Below, piece by piece: positions 20,820 to 30,939 of a stretch of DNA of 38,394 bases. Origin of the DNA: Chara braunii (taxonomy: Eukaryota > Streptophyta > Charophyceae > Charales > Characeae); contig BFEA01000041.1 in the NCBI GenBank assembly GCA_003427395.1, positions 4,372,345-4,410,738 of the forward strand, in the 5' to 3' direction. A model generated the notes under the pieces. That model did no database searches and had not been told where the DNA came from. It saw nothing but the letters and a program-made list of their open reading frames with translations. Both the position numbers and the translations under genes were made by a program. Positions within the stretch are counted from its first letter, which is position 1. Every line of letters starts with the position of its first letter.

Positions 20820-21089
20820 CGGCCCCTGTCGCATGAACGGGTAGTCTGGGCTTTTTGTTCCTTGATATTGAGAAAATTAACGGCTAGAATCTCAAAGAAT
20901 CCAGGCGAGCGGAACCTCGCCCCGCCCACGCGTGCCCCGCCAATTGCCAGAATTGTCTCCCGCGCTTTCAACGAATCATGGAAATCTTCTCCCAGTTCTA
21001 TCCAACGCTTGCATGCTCGCTTTTTCATTGCTGGCCGTGGATCGGTGCAATATATGTACGGTCCCCGCTGTGCTTCCATAAATATGCAA

Positions 21090-21129
21090 TTGAACCTGCG
21101 GAAGGATCATTAAAAAAAAAGAAAACATT
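21090..21129 (+). ncRNA. 18S rRNA 3'-end scrap with A-rich tail
   Basis: TTGAACCTGCGGAAGGATCATTA (about 21090-21112) matches the extreme 3' end of eukaryotic 18S rRNA. It ends where mature 18S ends and is followed by an A-rich run. Only about 22 nt of rRNA are kept, so it is a severely 5'-truncated retrocopy or the tail of a chimeric retroposon. Confidence 0.7.
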
Positions 21130-21178
21130 ATGCAGTGGATCGGCGCAATAAGTTGTTGCCAAAGTTTCCCCCGCGTTT

Positions 21179-21321
21179 CGAGCCCCGCTCCTCCACACTC
21201 CAATTGTGAAAAAGACAAAATAATGGCGGGTGTAGCTTTCCACTCTGTAGCCACAGCTGACGGTACAGCAGCTACAGCAGAGTCGGCATTTCGCACGTCT
21301 TGTGAGAGCGGCGCAGCCAGG
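21179..21321. mobile_element. GGGCCTC MITE family, degenerate copy
   Basis: The order of blocks matches the family: CGAGCCCCGCTCCTCCACAC, AAAAAGACAAAATAATGGCG, GTAGCTTTCCA, and a right end near TCGCACGTCTTGTGAGAGCG. A CTACAGC-rich insertion lies in the middle. Confidence 0.5.
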
Positions 21322-21431
21322 CTCTTTTTCCTTCCGTGAAATGAAAATTTTCTTGACTCACGTAGCAGTGAGTCGGATGGGCGAAGGTAGCGAGGTGTGA
21401 AACTGCCGCGCGATTTTAAAAACTAGTGAAC

Positions 21432-21437
<6 letters not shown>

Positions 21438-21467
<30 letters not shown>
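21438..21467. repeat. (CT)n microsatellite
   Basis: Fifteen or so CT units. Confidence 0.95.
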
Positions 21468-21469
<2 letters not shown>

Positions 21470-21471
<2 letters not shown>

Positions 21472-22200
21472 CCCGCTTCCATTCCTTGCCGCTTTCTTTG
21501 TCTTTCTCCCTCGCTAGCTTTGTCTCGTTCTCTTGTCATTTGACCTCGCTGTGGCGCTTCCATCATCTGTCTTCGAGGGCGTTTTCATTCGGAAACTTTT
21601 TTCATATTGTATTTTGCGTGAATCTGGGCGCAAAATTGCCCCCGGATGCATCAGGCAAGTCCTGAGTATCCCCTTAATCACCATCTGCGTGATTTCATTC
21701 GTCTGGTTAAATAGCTACAGACTCCAATACCACCGGTCTTTCTGGGCGAAACTCTCCTGGCGGGCGGCACTTTTTCACCTGGGAGCATTTCCTGCTGAGG
21801 AGGTACGTTCTCCTCTTTCCCCCCCTTTTTTTTATTTATTTTATTTATTTCCCCTCTTTCCGTCTCCTGAGTACATCTAGCAAATGTCATATGCATTTTT
21901 CTCTCTTCAACTCCTTCCCCTCTCCTCTTCCTCTCGTTTTCCTTGTCTTCTTCACTTATTTTCTCTCCTGAAATCTCTGGGACCAGGGCCGAATCTCAAC
22001 AGAAGACGACATTGAGGTCACTTTTAACTGCTTACAACACCCGGTTCCCTGTCCTCCATAGCTGCATTTTTCGACTTTCCTTCCCCTCGCCATCGCTCAA
22101 TGTTTCATTATCCATCCATCATTTCTTTGTTGGTCCTTTCTTATTCCCACCTGTTCTTCCTGTTAAGGTCGGCCCTCTGTGAAATGACGCTCACTAGCGA
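21470..22200. other. Pyrimidine-rich sequence, no recognisable gene
   Basis: T/C-rich with a 115-codon + frame (21533-21880) that I do not recognise. A GAGGAG followed by GTACGT near 21797 resembles a splice donor, but nothing else supports an exon. Confidence 0.3.
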
Positions 22201-22299
22201 TTCCCGCTAGCCTCTAGCATGGTGCCCGACAACTCTGAGCGGCTTCTTCGTATCTTCGTTTCCCTTTGTTCCTGGCTCGCTCCAAGTCTGACTCAGTCG

Positions 22300-22610
22300 A
22301 TCGGGACTGAAGTGTGTGTGACGTGCTCAAGGTGGACTGAAGTGTGTGTGACGTGCTCAAGGTGGACTGAATTCTGGCTCGTGCTTCACTCCACGCTTGT
22401 GACGTGCTACTTGGATGTGAAGCGCAGTTGCCGATCGGCATGGCGGTCTGAAATCGCGCACACTCCAACACTGTGTGCAAATCCCTTAGTACACGAAATG
22501 CATGCCTGACTCATTCCTTGTGACGTGCTCCTTGGACGTGAAGCGCTGTTAGCGATCGGCATGGTGGTGGTTTGAACTCCCGCACTTCAACACGGTGTCA
22601 AATCCCTTAC
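22300..22610. repeat. Nested tandem duplications
   Basis: A unit of about 29-30 bp, GACTGAAGTGTGTGTGACGT, is repeated at about 22305 and 22334. A larger unit of about 120 bp beginning TGTGACGTGCTACTTGGA (about 22398) recurs near 22519 (TGTGACGTGCTCCTTGGA). Confidence 0.8.
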
Positions 22611-22634
22611 ACTTTGTAAAGTATTCCTCCTCCT

Positions 22635-22736
22635 GGGGCAAGGTCCCACTTGCACGGATTAGGAGATTTCGGCCGTTGATCTTCGCTATCGACGGTCAAT
22701 ATCGCATATTAATTGGTGCAAGTGGGACCTAGCCCC
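22635..22736. mobile_element. Fold-back MITE, 100-bp family, copy 3
   Basis: GGGGCAAGGTCCCACTTGCA faces TGCAAGTGGGACCTAGCCCC. The terminal 20 bases pair with one mismatch, the best preserved ends of the family. Confidence 0.9.
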
Positions 22737-22984
22737 TGGGAGAGTGGCGCAAGCGGGGGCCAGGAGAGACGTACCCTCGTCGGCTACTCAAGGGGAGTGT
22801 GCAGCTTGCTGCCCCAAGCACACGCTTGAGTTCCCCCTGCCCTCACACCTGTCTGTGCAATTAAACACAGTAACTGTTGTAGAATTTGCCGCACAACAGT
22901 ACACTCAACAAATGGGAATCTGTGAACCTGTCATGTCGTAGCCCACGTGTAGAGAATGACTTTTCCAACTTCTGATCGCGAATA

Positions 22985-23097
22985 CTACCGTCTTCCCCCG
23001 AACACAACGCACCATCATTTTGACTGCATCGGGACGGAAAGATAGTCTGTATACATTCGTTATCAGGGTGTGCGTTATGTTCGGGGGAAGACGGTAG
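22985..23097. mobile_element. Fold-back MITE with CTACCGTCTTCCCCCGAA ends, copy 1
   Basis: CTACCGTCTTCCCCCGAACA faces TGTTCGGGGGAAGACGGTAG, a perfect 20-bp inverted repeat that continues imperfectly inward. The element is 113 bp. A related copy lies at 24581, and part of the interior recurs at about 30806-30880. Confidence 0.9.
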
Positions 23098-23134
23098 CAA
23101 TGGGGCCTAGTTGTTGCACTACTCGGCATCCACC

Positions 23135-23375
23135 TTGACAGCGTGCATGTCCAGGTGCATTCACAATGTTGGCGGATGACGAGTAATGCGACTATGCCCA
23201 TGGGGTTCTCGCTGTCAGATGTCCATCCTGATTATCATATCATAGATTTTGAATGTACCTGGACAGTGGGCCTGTCCAGATGCATTCACAGTGTTGGCGG
23301 ACAGCGAGTAATGCAACCAGGCCCATGGGGTTCGTTGTCAGATGTCCATCCTTATGATGATCATATCATCAATCA
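23135..23375. repeat. Tandem duplication, about 125 bp
   Basis: CATTCACAATGTTGGCGG (about 23158) and CATTCACAGTGTTGGCGG (about 23283) start matching blocks. Both continue through CCCATGGGGTTC and CAGATGTCCATCCT. Confidence 0.85.
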
Positions 23376-23589
23376 TAGCTTGCAGTTACGCCTAAACAGT
23401 GGTGCTGGTTATCATCACCGCTTGTCTGCTCGTTGTGAAGGCAGATCAACCTCCTTTCTTTTCCTTTTTTTTTTTTTTTTTTTGTAAACGTGACTCTTGT
23501 GAGTCACGGCCCCTTTTTATCTTTTTCCGTTTCCCGATGGACTGTTTTTTCCATCACTGTTTTCTGATGGCCTGTTATTCCGTTTGCAA

Positions 23590-23718
23590 ATTAGCATGGA
23601 ATAACGCGATAAGACCCTGGTCCTATCTCGCGTTGGTCTTCGGGATTGGAGTAATAATTAATAGAGGCGGTTGGGGGCATTCGTATTCCNTTGTCAGAGG
23701 TGAAATTCTTGTAATTTA
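23590..23718 (+). ncRNA. 18S rRNA fragment (retrocopy)
   Basis: About 129 bp match the central region of 18S rRNA: TTAGCATGGAATAACGCGAT, AAGACCCTGGTCCTAT, GGGGGCATTCGTATT and TTGTCAGAGGTGAAATTCTT. The match decays and ends in an A-rich stretch (ATAATAAAAAAACG). One unresolved base lies at 23690. It is not part of an rDNA unit. Confidence 0.9.
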
Positions 23719-23734
23719 TATATAATAAAAAAAC

Positions 23735-24270
23735 GAAAATGATCGTTTGTATCGACCGTTATCCAATGGACCGTTTGGATCAGATATTCAACCAATCGGA
23801 GAAGAGCAGAAAGCACATTTGGTCTTATAGCCAAAAAGCTGAGAGAGTTCTTCGGGACGTCTGTTAAAATTACAAGGACATAGAGAGAAGATTAGCGTAA
23901 AAGCCCTTGTGCAAGGATGACATGAAAAAAAAAAGGAAAACAGAACGGGGAAAGGTATAAATGAACCTCATTTCTTCGGTTCCTGATGGACCTTTCTCCG
24001 ATAATTCCTCCGATGGATCGTTTGTATGGATCATTTGGGTCAGATACTGGATTTTTTTTTATTTTATTTTTTTGCAGCCAGATACTGGATTATACTGATA
24101 AGAGAACAGCAAATAGTACATCGTAGTACATTATGTCTTGCAACCGAGGAAGTTGAAGATGAACCTCTTCGTTTTTTTTTTTTTTTTTTTCCAGATAGAC
24201 CGTTTGTATGGACCGTTATCGGATAGACCGTTAGGATCAGATACTGAACTCCTTTTTTTTTTTTTTTTTT
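23735..24270. repeat. Degenerate repeat around GGACCGTTTGTATGGACCG
   Basis: Three blocks (about 23741-23830, 24000-24145, 24190-24270) share GGACCGTTTG-type words followed by TCAGATACTG. They are separated by poly(T) runs and, in the first case, by a U6 copy. Confidence 0.65.
23848..23934 (+). pseudogene. U6 snRNA retrocopy a
   Basis: TTCGGGACGTCTGTTAAAAT, AGAGAGAAGATTAGCGT and TTGTGCAAGGATGACA follow the order of spliceosomal U6. The copy stops inside the 3' stem and is followed by ten A (23925-23934). The ACAGAGA box is altered to ATAGAGA. Confidence 0.85.
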
Positions 24271-24580
24271 TTTTTACAAAGCTTCCATCCATTCGTGGGG
24301 AGCAGCATGTGNTGGGAAACCAACCCAGCATTGGAAATGAACTTATGATGGCGATGATTGAAATCGTCTTAGTCCTGAAATTTGGGGTCAGGGGAATGAC
24401 GTCATTTTTTGCTTACCCTGGCCAAAAAGAGCAGCTAGGACTCATTTGTCTTTTTTTTTTTAAACTCATTTGTCTTTTAGTTACGTATGACACTTTTTTT
24501 TTCTAATCTATATACGTATTTATTGTAATTCCAAGATGGAGGACAGCATTGATTGTCCTGGCCAAAGACCAGGGGAGCAG

Positions 24581-24690
24581 CCACCTTCTTCACCCCGAAT
24601 TCAACGAAGTTCAATATAGCTGTATTGGTGTATCTTTCAGTCTAAATACAGCTATAATGACCGAACGTTGTATTCGGGGGAAGAAGGTAG
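24581..24690. mobile_element. CTACC fold-back MITE, copy 2
   Basis: CCACCTTCTTCACCCCGAAT faces ATTCGGGGGAAGAAGGTAG. The 110-bp length matches copy 1. The middle carries an ATAGCTGTATT/AATACAGCTAT hairpin. A third, worn relative is possible at 32495-32600. Confidence 0.8.
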
Positions 24691-25232
24691 TACACGGAGT
24701 ACACATTTGATCTTTTGGTCGAAAGGTTGAAATGGGTACAGCAGGGGCACAATCTACAAAGATGGGACGCTGGACCTGGATTCCTGCAGTTGTTGCTCCC
24801 CCTTCCTCCGGTAGACTGGAGCCATCCTTCGCCAGCGAGACGTGGTAGATTTATCACTGCCACTATGATAGTGGCCTGGCACAGCTATGTTTTTTTTTTT
24901 TTTTTTTTTTTTACAGTGATTCTTTTTTTATTTTAAAGAAAGGTATAGACTAATAGATAGATGAATCTTGTCTGCTGGCTTGAGAAGCCAGCCCATTGAG
25001 ACCTTCTTGATCGGGCATCCAGACAGGCCGTCTAATGCCTCCCTCTTCTGTAGGAGAAGCGGAGGAAGCATCTTCACTCAAACCTTGGCGTTCCATTTAC
25101 TCTGGTCCTTTGTCCGTCTCCTCTATAGATAAGACTTGAAGAGTTCAAAAAAAAAAAAAAGGCTTGAAGAGTTTTTTTTTCTTCTTTTCTTTTTTGCCCA
25201 CCTTTGGTTCCCCCCTTCCTCCCCGTCTCTTT

Positions 25233-25332
25233 AAATTGGACCATGTCTCAATTTATGCGTCTCGTTCTCCTACAGGGGCGATGCTAATTTTCTCTGTGAC
25301 GTTCCACATTCAACCCATGTCCCACAGGGACG
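25233..25332 (-). pseudogene. U6 snRNA retrocopy b
   Basis: On the - strand the order GGGACATGGGTTGAAT, GGAACGTCACAGAGAAAATT, AGCAT, CAAATTGAGACATGGTCC follows U6. The ACAGAGA box is intact, but many bases differ elsewhere. Confidence 0.75.
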
Positions 25333-25969
25333 GGACCACATGGGACTTTTTTCTCCTTCTAAACACCTTCACATTTCGAATCCGAGACCGACGGGATCAC
25401 AATGATGCTTTTCGACTATTGAAATGCTACTTTGAGAGAGGCATTTTCTTGAAAAAAAAATAAAGAAAGAGAAAAAAGACGGTTTCCAACCCTTCGCTCT
25501 TTGCCCGCGAAAAAAAAAAAAAAAAAAGATCTTCTGCCTGCGCTACCATCGAATTTCTGTCTTTCAGTGATCTCTTCAAAACTTTTGCAAAGCAACGAGT
25601 ATTGATCTTTCCTTGATTTTTTTCCCCTTCTGAATAGCCATTTTTATCTCCGACTCTCGAGATTTTATTGCGAGTACTATTCATTTTTCATTCCCTTTTT
25701 TTTTTTTTTTTTTTTTTTTTTTCCGTTCTTGGCGAGGGCTAACCGTGCGTGCGCTTTAGCCATATCCTGCGACGGGGATGTGTACTTCTAAAACAAAGAA
25801 AAGAAGTAGAACGAAGAAAATATACACTACGCATATCCATTGATGATTCATCAATGAAGCTGTTGGAAAGCCTTGACGAAGAGAGACGCGGAGAAAGAGA
25901 GCGTTCATTGATTAATGCCTTTTTTTAATTACTATTTTTTTTTAAAAGCGATCCTGTCTATCTTATCGT

Positions 25970-25970
25970 G

Positions 25971-26001
<31 letters not shown>

Positions 26002-26041
26002 CCATTTCTCGATTTATGCGTGTCATCCTTGCTCAGGGGCC

Positions 26042-26073
<32 letters not shown>

Positions 26074-26092
26074 ACGGATGTCCCGAAGGACA
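25970..26092 (-). pseudogene. U6 snRNA retrocopy c, best preserved
   Basis: On the - strand this is nearly a complete U6 (25994-26092). It has TCCTTCGGGACATCCGTTAA, GGAACGATACAGAGAAGATT, AGCATGGCCCCTGAGCAAGG, ATGACACGCATAAATCGAGA and AATGGTCC. The ACAGAGA box and the AGC triad are present. A genuine U6 gene would end in a T run; this copy instead ends in about 24 A (25970-25993), which marks it as retroposed RNA. I see no convincing upstream promoter element. Confidence 0.9.
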
Positions 26093-26107
26093 ATCGTGGT
26101 CTTTCAG

Positions 26108-26515
26108 TCTAACTCACTGACCAACTTCTGTTCCTTTGTTTTTACTGTTTATTCTTGATTTTTTGGCCTCGAGGAAGGAGTGGTGATAACGAGAGCGTTC
26201 AGTGATGTGCACTGTTTGACGAGCAGCCTGATAGCTCTTGACAAGCAGCCAGATAGTGAAAACAGTGGCCACAGACTGCCTCTCTTACAAGCATCGATAG
26301 ATATGCATTACTTCTCCGCATGTACAGTTCTCAGTATGCCAGATAGCGCCAAACGAATTGCCGTAAATGACCACCTGTTTCCTTTTTATACTATTTATTT
26401 TCGATTTTTTTGCCCCTGAGGAACGGAGTCGTGAGAAGGAGAGCGTTCAGTATGTGCATTGTTTGACTAGCATGTGCATTGACTGACCATCAGCGAGATA
26501 GCTCCAAAGAGATTT
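26108..26515. repeat. Direct repeat, about 245-bp spacing
   Basis: Two blocks share ATTCTTGATTTTTTGGCC / ATTTTCGATTTTTTTGCC, then a GAGGAA phrase, GAGAGCGTTCAGT and a GTGCA-TGTTTGAC phrase (26116-26245 and 26366-26510). Confidence 0.65.
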
Positions 26516-26609
26516 TGCCGGAAATGACAAGTTTCCCTCTTTATCTGGATCTTTCCTCTGTCAAGAAGATCATTCCGCGCTACAAGGATCTTCCCTTCTG
26601 TGTGGATCT

Positions 26610-26785
26610 TTCTGCCTCTCTCTCTCTCTCTCTCTCACACTCTCTCATTTTCACTCTCACAGTCTCAGTCTCTCACACCCTCTCACACTGTCTCACAGTC
26701 TCTCACATTGTCTCTCACATTCTCACATTGTCTCTCACATTGTCTCTCACATTGTCTCTCACATTGTCTCTCACATTCTTCCTAC
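26610..26785. repeat. (CT)n and TCTCTCACATTG minisatellite
   Basis: CT dinucleotides lead into five or six 12-bp units of TCTCTCACATTG. Open frames here are repeat artefacts. Confidence 0.95.
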
Positions 26786-27280
26786 TCTCTTTGACACTCC
26801 CTCTCCTCTCTCTGTTGTTCCACTTCTTACCTCCCCCCTCCCCCCTACCCCCCTACCCCCCACTTTCCTCCACTTTCAAATCCCTTTATTTTATTATTTT
26901 CCAATTTCTGGTCCTGGTGAGTTCCCCTTGATTTGCTCCATTTCCACACTGGCGTTTACCTGGCATCCATCCCGATGTCCATCCTCACATGCCGATTTAA
27001 GATCAACGGTGCTGCGGATTTACTAAGATCAACTGTGCTTCTACTAAAAAAGACCAAGAAAAGAATCTCGAAATACAAAACATGAACGATCGATAGAAGG
27101 TGCTGTGGGGAATCACTGACACACTAATCTGATTGTTTTTTTTTCTTTTTTTATTTATGTATATTTGCTATTTTACTAAGGTTATCGCATATGTTTTTTT
27201 TGTTTTTTTTGTTTTTTTTTGGTTTCTTCAGATGGATGGCCCGTGTCTCGATATTCGAAAGAAAAAAGTTCAAAAAACTA

Positions 27281-27372
27281 AATTTGACCGTCTCGAGTTA
27301 TGCGTGTCATCCCTGTGCAGAGCCCGTGGATTACTTCTGTGATCGTTCCAATTTTAACGGATGTCCTCAGAC
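27281..27372 (-). pseudogene. U6 snRNA retrocopy d
   Basis: The - strand reads GACATCCGTTAAAATTGGAA, CGATCACAGAAGTAAT, CACAGGGATGACACGCATAA, CTCGAGACGGTC, in U6 order. The central ACAGAGA/AGC region is damaged. A-rich sequence lies further downstream (27194-27225). Confidence 0.8.
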
Positions 27373-27469
27373 GTTGTTATCCCTTGGTATTCCACAACTA
27401 CAATGGATATTACAAATTCTCAACAAGAGTTATTTGTATTGTGCTGCCAATTGTCTAATCCCCTCCAAC

Positions 27470-27622
27470 GGGCCTAGCTCGGTTGGTATACGCATGAACT
27501 ATTGAAATACAGACTTGAGTTCAAATCCAAATGACCTCAGACGAGTAAACAACTCTGAATTTACCTGGGGCTGGTCAGTTTGAAGATGATATCTCAAGGC
27601 CATCGTCCTTCAGAAAAAAAAG
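27470..27622 (+). mobile_element. tRNA-derived SINE, copy 2
   Basis: The A box is TAGCTCGGTTGG (27475-27486) and the B box is GAGTTCAAATCC (27517-27528), 30 bp apart as in a tRNA head. The non-tRNA body ends in GATATCTCAAGGCCATCG and an A run (27613-27620). It is collinear with the copy at 11115. Confidence 0.82.
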
Positions 27623-27852
27623 AAGGAAGAAAGGAAAAAAGGAAAAAATCTCCTCAGCGAGACGGTTTCGCACATCCATCATTTTATCTGAAGGTCTTTT
27701 TTTTTTTTTTTTTTTTTTTTTCCCAATACTACAATGGATGAACGAGCGCCTGTGAGCGCCTGATTTGTATCCACGTCGTTCACTTTTTCTCATCAAGTGC
27801 AACGATGATCGATTCGGTTTCCGGGCGAAAAAAGGTAGAAAATGGGATGTTG

Positions 27853-28124
27853 CACCTATGCTACCAGCCGGGCCGCCCGGGTCGCCCTATTTTCCCGGGC
27901 GGCCCGGCCGTGCAGCGACCAGGGATGGTCCCAGCCAAAAAAAAATTAAAAATTTTAAAAAATCCGAAAAAAATTATGTTATGCAGAAAAATGAACTGAG
28001 AAAATTTAAAATAAGAATTTAAATTAAAAAATATTTTATTTATTTATTTTCATTTATTTATTTTTACTTTTAATATCTTTTTGGCCTGGCCGGGCAAGTG
28101 GATCCGGCCCACTCTGGTAGCCTA
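27853..28124. mobile_element. 272-bp TIR element with a GC-rich hairpin
   Basis: GCTACCAG occurs near the left end and CTGGTAGC near the right. GATGTTG flanks both sides (27846-27852, 28125-28131), a probable 7-bp target duplication (hAT elements give 8 bp). Near the left end GCCGGGCCGCCCGGG (27867-27881) pairs perfectly with 27894-27908. The centre is AT-rich. Confidence 0.65.
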
Positions 28125-28149
28125 GATGTTGATTTAGTAATAGTTATAA

Positions 28150-28250
28150 GCCGGACATAACTTCAAATTCGAACGATACAGAGAAAGAAGACGAGGATGG
28201 CCCCTGCGCAAGGATGACACGCGTAAATCGAGAAATGAGCCAGATCGAAA
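28150..28250 (+). pseudogene. U6 snRNA retrocopy e
   Basis: TTCGAACGATACAGAGAAAG, GATGGCCCCTGCGCAAGGAT and GACACGCGTAAATCGAGAAA match U6. The ACAGAGA box is intact, but the AGC triad is lost through a small insertion (GAAAGAAGACGAGG). An A-rich tail follows. Confidence 0.85.
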
Positions 28251-29690
28251 AAGAAGAAAACCCGACGTACTTGCAAAACGTCATACGACGATGATCGATT
28301 GTTATCTCACCAATACAACGAGCGAGGGATGTGCGTGCAAAGGTGGCATTTTTTTTTCTTTTTTGACAGTTAGACATGGCACGACACAGAAGACGGCAGA
28401 ATGGAGGAATGATAGGAGGAAAGGTAAGGCAGGCTAAGCGGAAGGCGAAGTGGGAGAACACAGAAGACGGCAAGCAATTGAAGGAGTCAACGAGAAGAGA
28501 ATGCTGGTAGTAATCAATGAAAAGCTGAGGGAGGAGAGAGATCTAAGGTAGAAAGTCCATCATTTCGATGATGGTGGGAGCTTGGTACATAGAGACGGAG
28601 AGAACACAGCTTGGCAATGGTTAGGAAAGATTCCATTCTATAAGCAGTGATGACGAATTGTGAAAAAAAAAAAAAGAAACAAAGAAACAAAGAAATAAGT
28701 AAAGGAATTGGCGGAAGAACTTGCTACGGACGAAAGGAGAATAGGCAAGGAGGGAGAATGGTCTAGGAGGGAGGAAGAGAACTGAGGGGGATTGAGGGAG
28801 CGAACAGGGGCTGCACATCTAAGGGAGATATGGTGTAAGGGGGCAAGGAAGACAGGCAGAGGCAGTGGGAGAGGGAGAGGGAGAGGGAGAGGAAAGGGGA
28901 GGGCACACATCTATGAGCGTTGATCTCTGAATGACGTATTCGTATTGCTGTGACTTGCAAACGCCCAAAAAAGAAAACGAAAAAAAAAAGCCATGTGAAA
29001 GGGGATACTCACACCTGGATGTATCTGACCCGAATTCTATGACGACCTGGTCCTTGTTTCCGAGTCATTGAAAATTTGTATTAACATAAAAACAGCAGTA
29101 AGAAGAGGAAGCACAAAGGTATGTAAACTGTAAAATATTGTTAAGGTTGATTGCCCAACACTCACGCTTCCACAAAACAATTCTACTAATGAGGATCCTA
29201 CTATAGGACTTGCTTCCCGTACACCATTCACAATTTTTACTGGCCCCTATGAGCGTTGATCTCTGAGTGACGTATTCGTATCCTGGGGTTTGAAATGGGA
29301 AGACAGGCAGAGGCAGTGGGAGGGGGAGGGAGAGGGCACACATCTATGAGCGTTGATCTCTGAGTGATGTATTCGTATCCTGGGGGTTGGAATGGGAATG
29401 CTGTGGCTTGTAAACACCAAAAAGAGAAAAGGAAAAGAAAGAAAAAAAAAAAAAACACAAGGGAAAACACTCGGACTTTCCTGGATGCAGCTGACCCGAA
29501 TTCTACGACGACCTGGATGCATCTTATGGCAATTACGTCCAGACCTTAGTCCAAAAAGTCCTGGTGTGAGTACGCTCTAAGCTGAGGCCAAGCCGCCAGA
29601 AAGAATCCGAGAGCCCTTCCCACCAATAGACCCGAGCTTTGTTTTGAAAAAAGTTCAAAAAACGGGAAAAAAAAACAATCACCAGCCTTG
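28251..29690. other. Low-complexity and small repeats, no gene
   Basis: This holds a (GGGAGA)n run (28868-28893) and the phrase CTATGAGCGTTGATCTCTGA three times (about 28911, 29249, 29344), each followed by a GACGTATTCGTAT-like word. Poly(A) occurs near 29440-29453. No coding signature is seen. Confidence 0.6.
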
Positions 29691-29811
29691 GGGCCTCAGC
29701 CCACTAGCACCGCTTTAAACAGCCCTGTGTGACACAGTTTTTGCCTTAAGAAAATGCTTTTTGGCATTTGTTGACATTTTTTGCAAAAATGAAATGGGGA
29801 TTTTAATAGTG

Positions 29812-29867
29812 AAAAAAAAAAGAAAAAGAAAAAGAAAAAGAAAAAGAAAAAGAAAAAGAAAAAGAAA
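29812..29867. repeat. (AAAAAG)n microsatellite
   Basis: Nine or so hexamers. Confidence 0.95.
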
Positions 29868-30026
29868 TGCAGAAGAAATTAACCGCTGCATCCACCTCTC
29901 CAGTACATTGGAGCCAGCACATTCCTCTGGTGCATTTTGTCAGAACATGATGAATCTTCTAGAAGATCTCTGCTTCTCTGTTTTTTCCTTGGCCGTTTGA
30001 TGTAGCTGAAACACTGTAGGAGAATT

Positions 30027-30052
30027 TGGGGGGGTGGGGGGGTGGGGGGGGG
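30027..30052. repeat. G-run, quadruplex-prone
   Basis: Three or more blocks of 6-9 G separated by single T. Confidence 0.85.
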
Positions 30053-30223
30053 TCAAAATCTGAACTCTCCTACAATGAGTTCCCAAATTTCAAAAGTCGT
30101 TAAAAAATCCAAAGCGTGTAGGGTACATAGGCAAAACATTTCGTTTTTGTTTTTTTGGTTTCTCAATGAAAAAGGGACGTGCGCAAGATTCCCCCCCCGA
30201 TTGACTGCCACTGGCTGTCACAA

Positions 30224-30400
30224 GGGGGGAGGTCCCTCTAGCAAAGAGTATTGGATTCTACACGTGAATCTGGTCGTGCTTGTGGAGAGGTGCAGAAAAT
30301 CGTGATTTTTCTGCTTTTCTGCACCTCTCCACAAACCCATCCAGATTCATGCCTTAAATCTAATTCTCTGAATTTCTCTGTGCCAGTGGGACCTCGCCCC
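30224..30400. mobile_element. Fold-back MITE, 170-bp family, copy 3
   Basis: The left end GGGGGAGGTCCCTCTAGCAA faces a right end GCCAGTGGGACCTCGCCCC. The central hairpin GGAGAGGTGCAGAAAA/TTTTCTGCACCTCTCC is almost perfect. Confidence 0.85.
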
Positions 30401-30787
30401 AGCTGCCACACGTGGTCGCAAAACTAACTTGCACCGTTTAAAACAGTGCTAGTGGGCTGAGGCTCCTGCTTACCAGGTGGCCTGGCATTTGTCAGTTGGT
30501 CCACTGGATTGACAATCCAACTGGCATTGGTTTCTTATAACTTTTTGAATTTTAATCTCTATCTGCAAGGCTTGGCCTTTTTTTTTTTTGTTCAGGAGGN
30601 GATGGTGTTTATAACCTGCCCGAGAATATAACTTGGGGTCTACCCCCACTTAGCGCAAGGGGGATCCATCTACTGGTGGCGAGAGACACCTGCTGACAAC
30701 TGGGGTTAGTGTTCCGAAGTTCGACAAGAATCACAGACTCTGAGGTAAAAATAAAATAAAATTGGGGTAACTTCAGTACAGTCACAA

Positions 30788-30935
30788 AACAGTTCAAAAT
30801 TACATTTCGGGCGTTCCCCCGAACATAACACACCCCCACGTAACCCTACCTGACGGAAAAGCTAGCTTGTATACATTGTCCAAAGTCCGATTTGAAACTG
30901 ATTTTTTTGCCCGGAGTGTAATTTCAAACTCCTTT
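30788..30935. mobile_element. Fold-back element related to 6341-6550
   Basis: AAAATTACATTTCGGGC on the left faces GCCCGGAGTGTAATTT on the right. The right half is the reverse complement of about 6455-6545. A central segment (30806-30880) resembles the CTACC fold-back at 22985, so this may be one element nested in another. Confidence 0.55.
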
Positions 30936-30939
30936 TGTG

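Larger units (their letters stand above)
29691..30465. mobile_element. 775-bp TIR element, with a nested fold-back
   Basis: The left end GGGCCTCAGCCCACTAGCAC and the reverse complement of the right end, GAGCCTCAGCCCACTAGCAC, match at 18 of 20 positions. A TTTAAAC word follows on both arms. It contains (AAAAAG)n (29812-29867), a G-run (30027-30052) and a complete copy of the 170-bp fold-back family. No protein is seen. Confidence 0.68.

Noticed and set aside
26479-26931. 150-codon + frame rich in Ser, Leu and Thr
   Set aside because: Most of it is the TCTCTCACATTG minisatellite; there is no domain.
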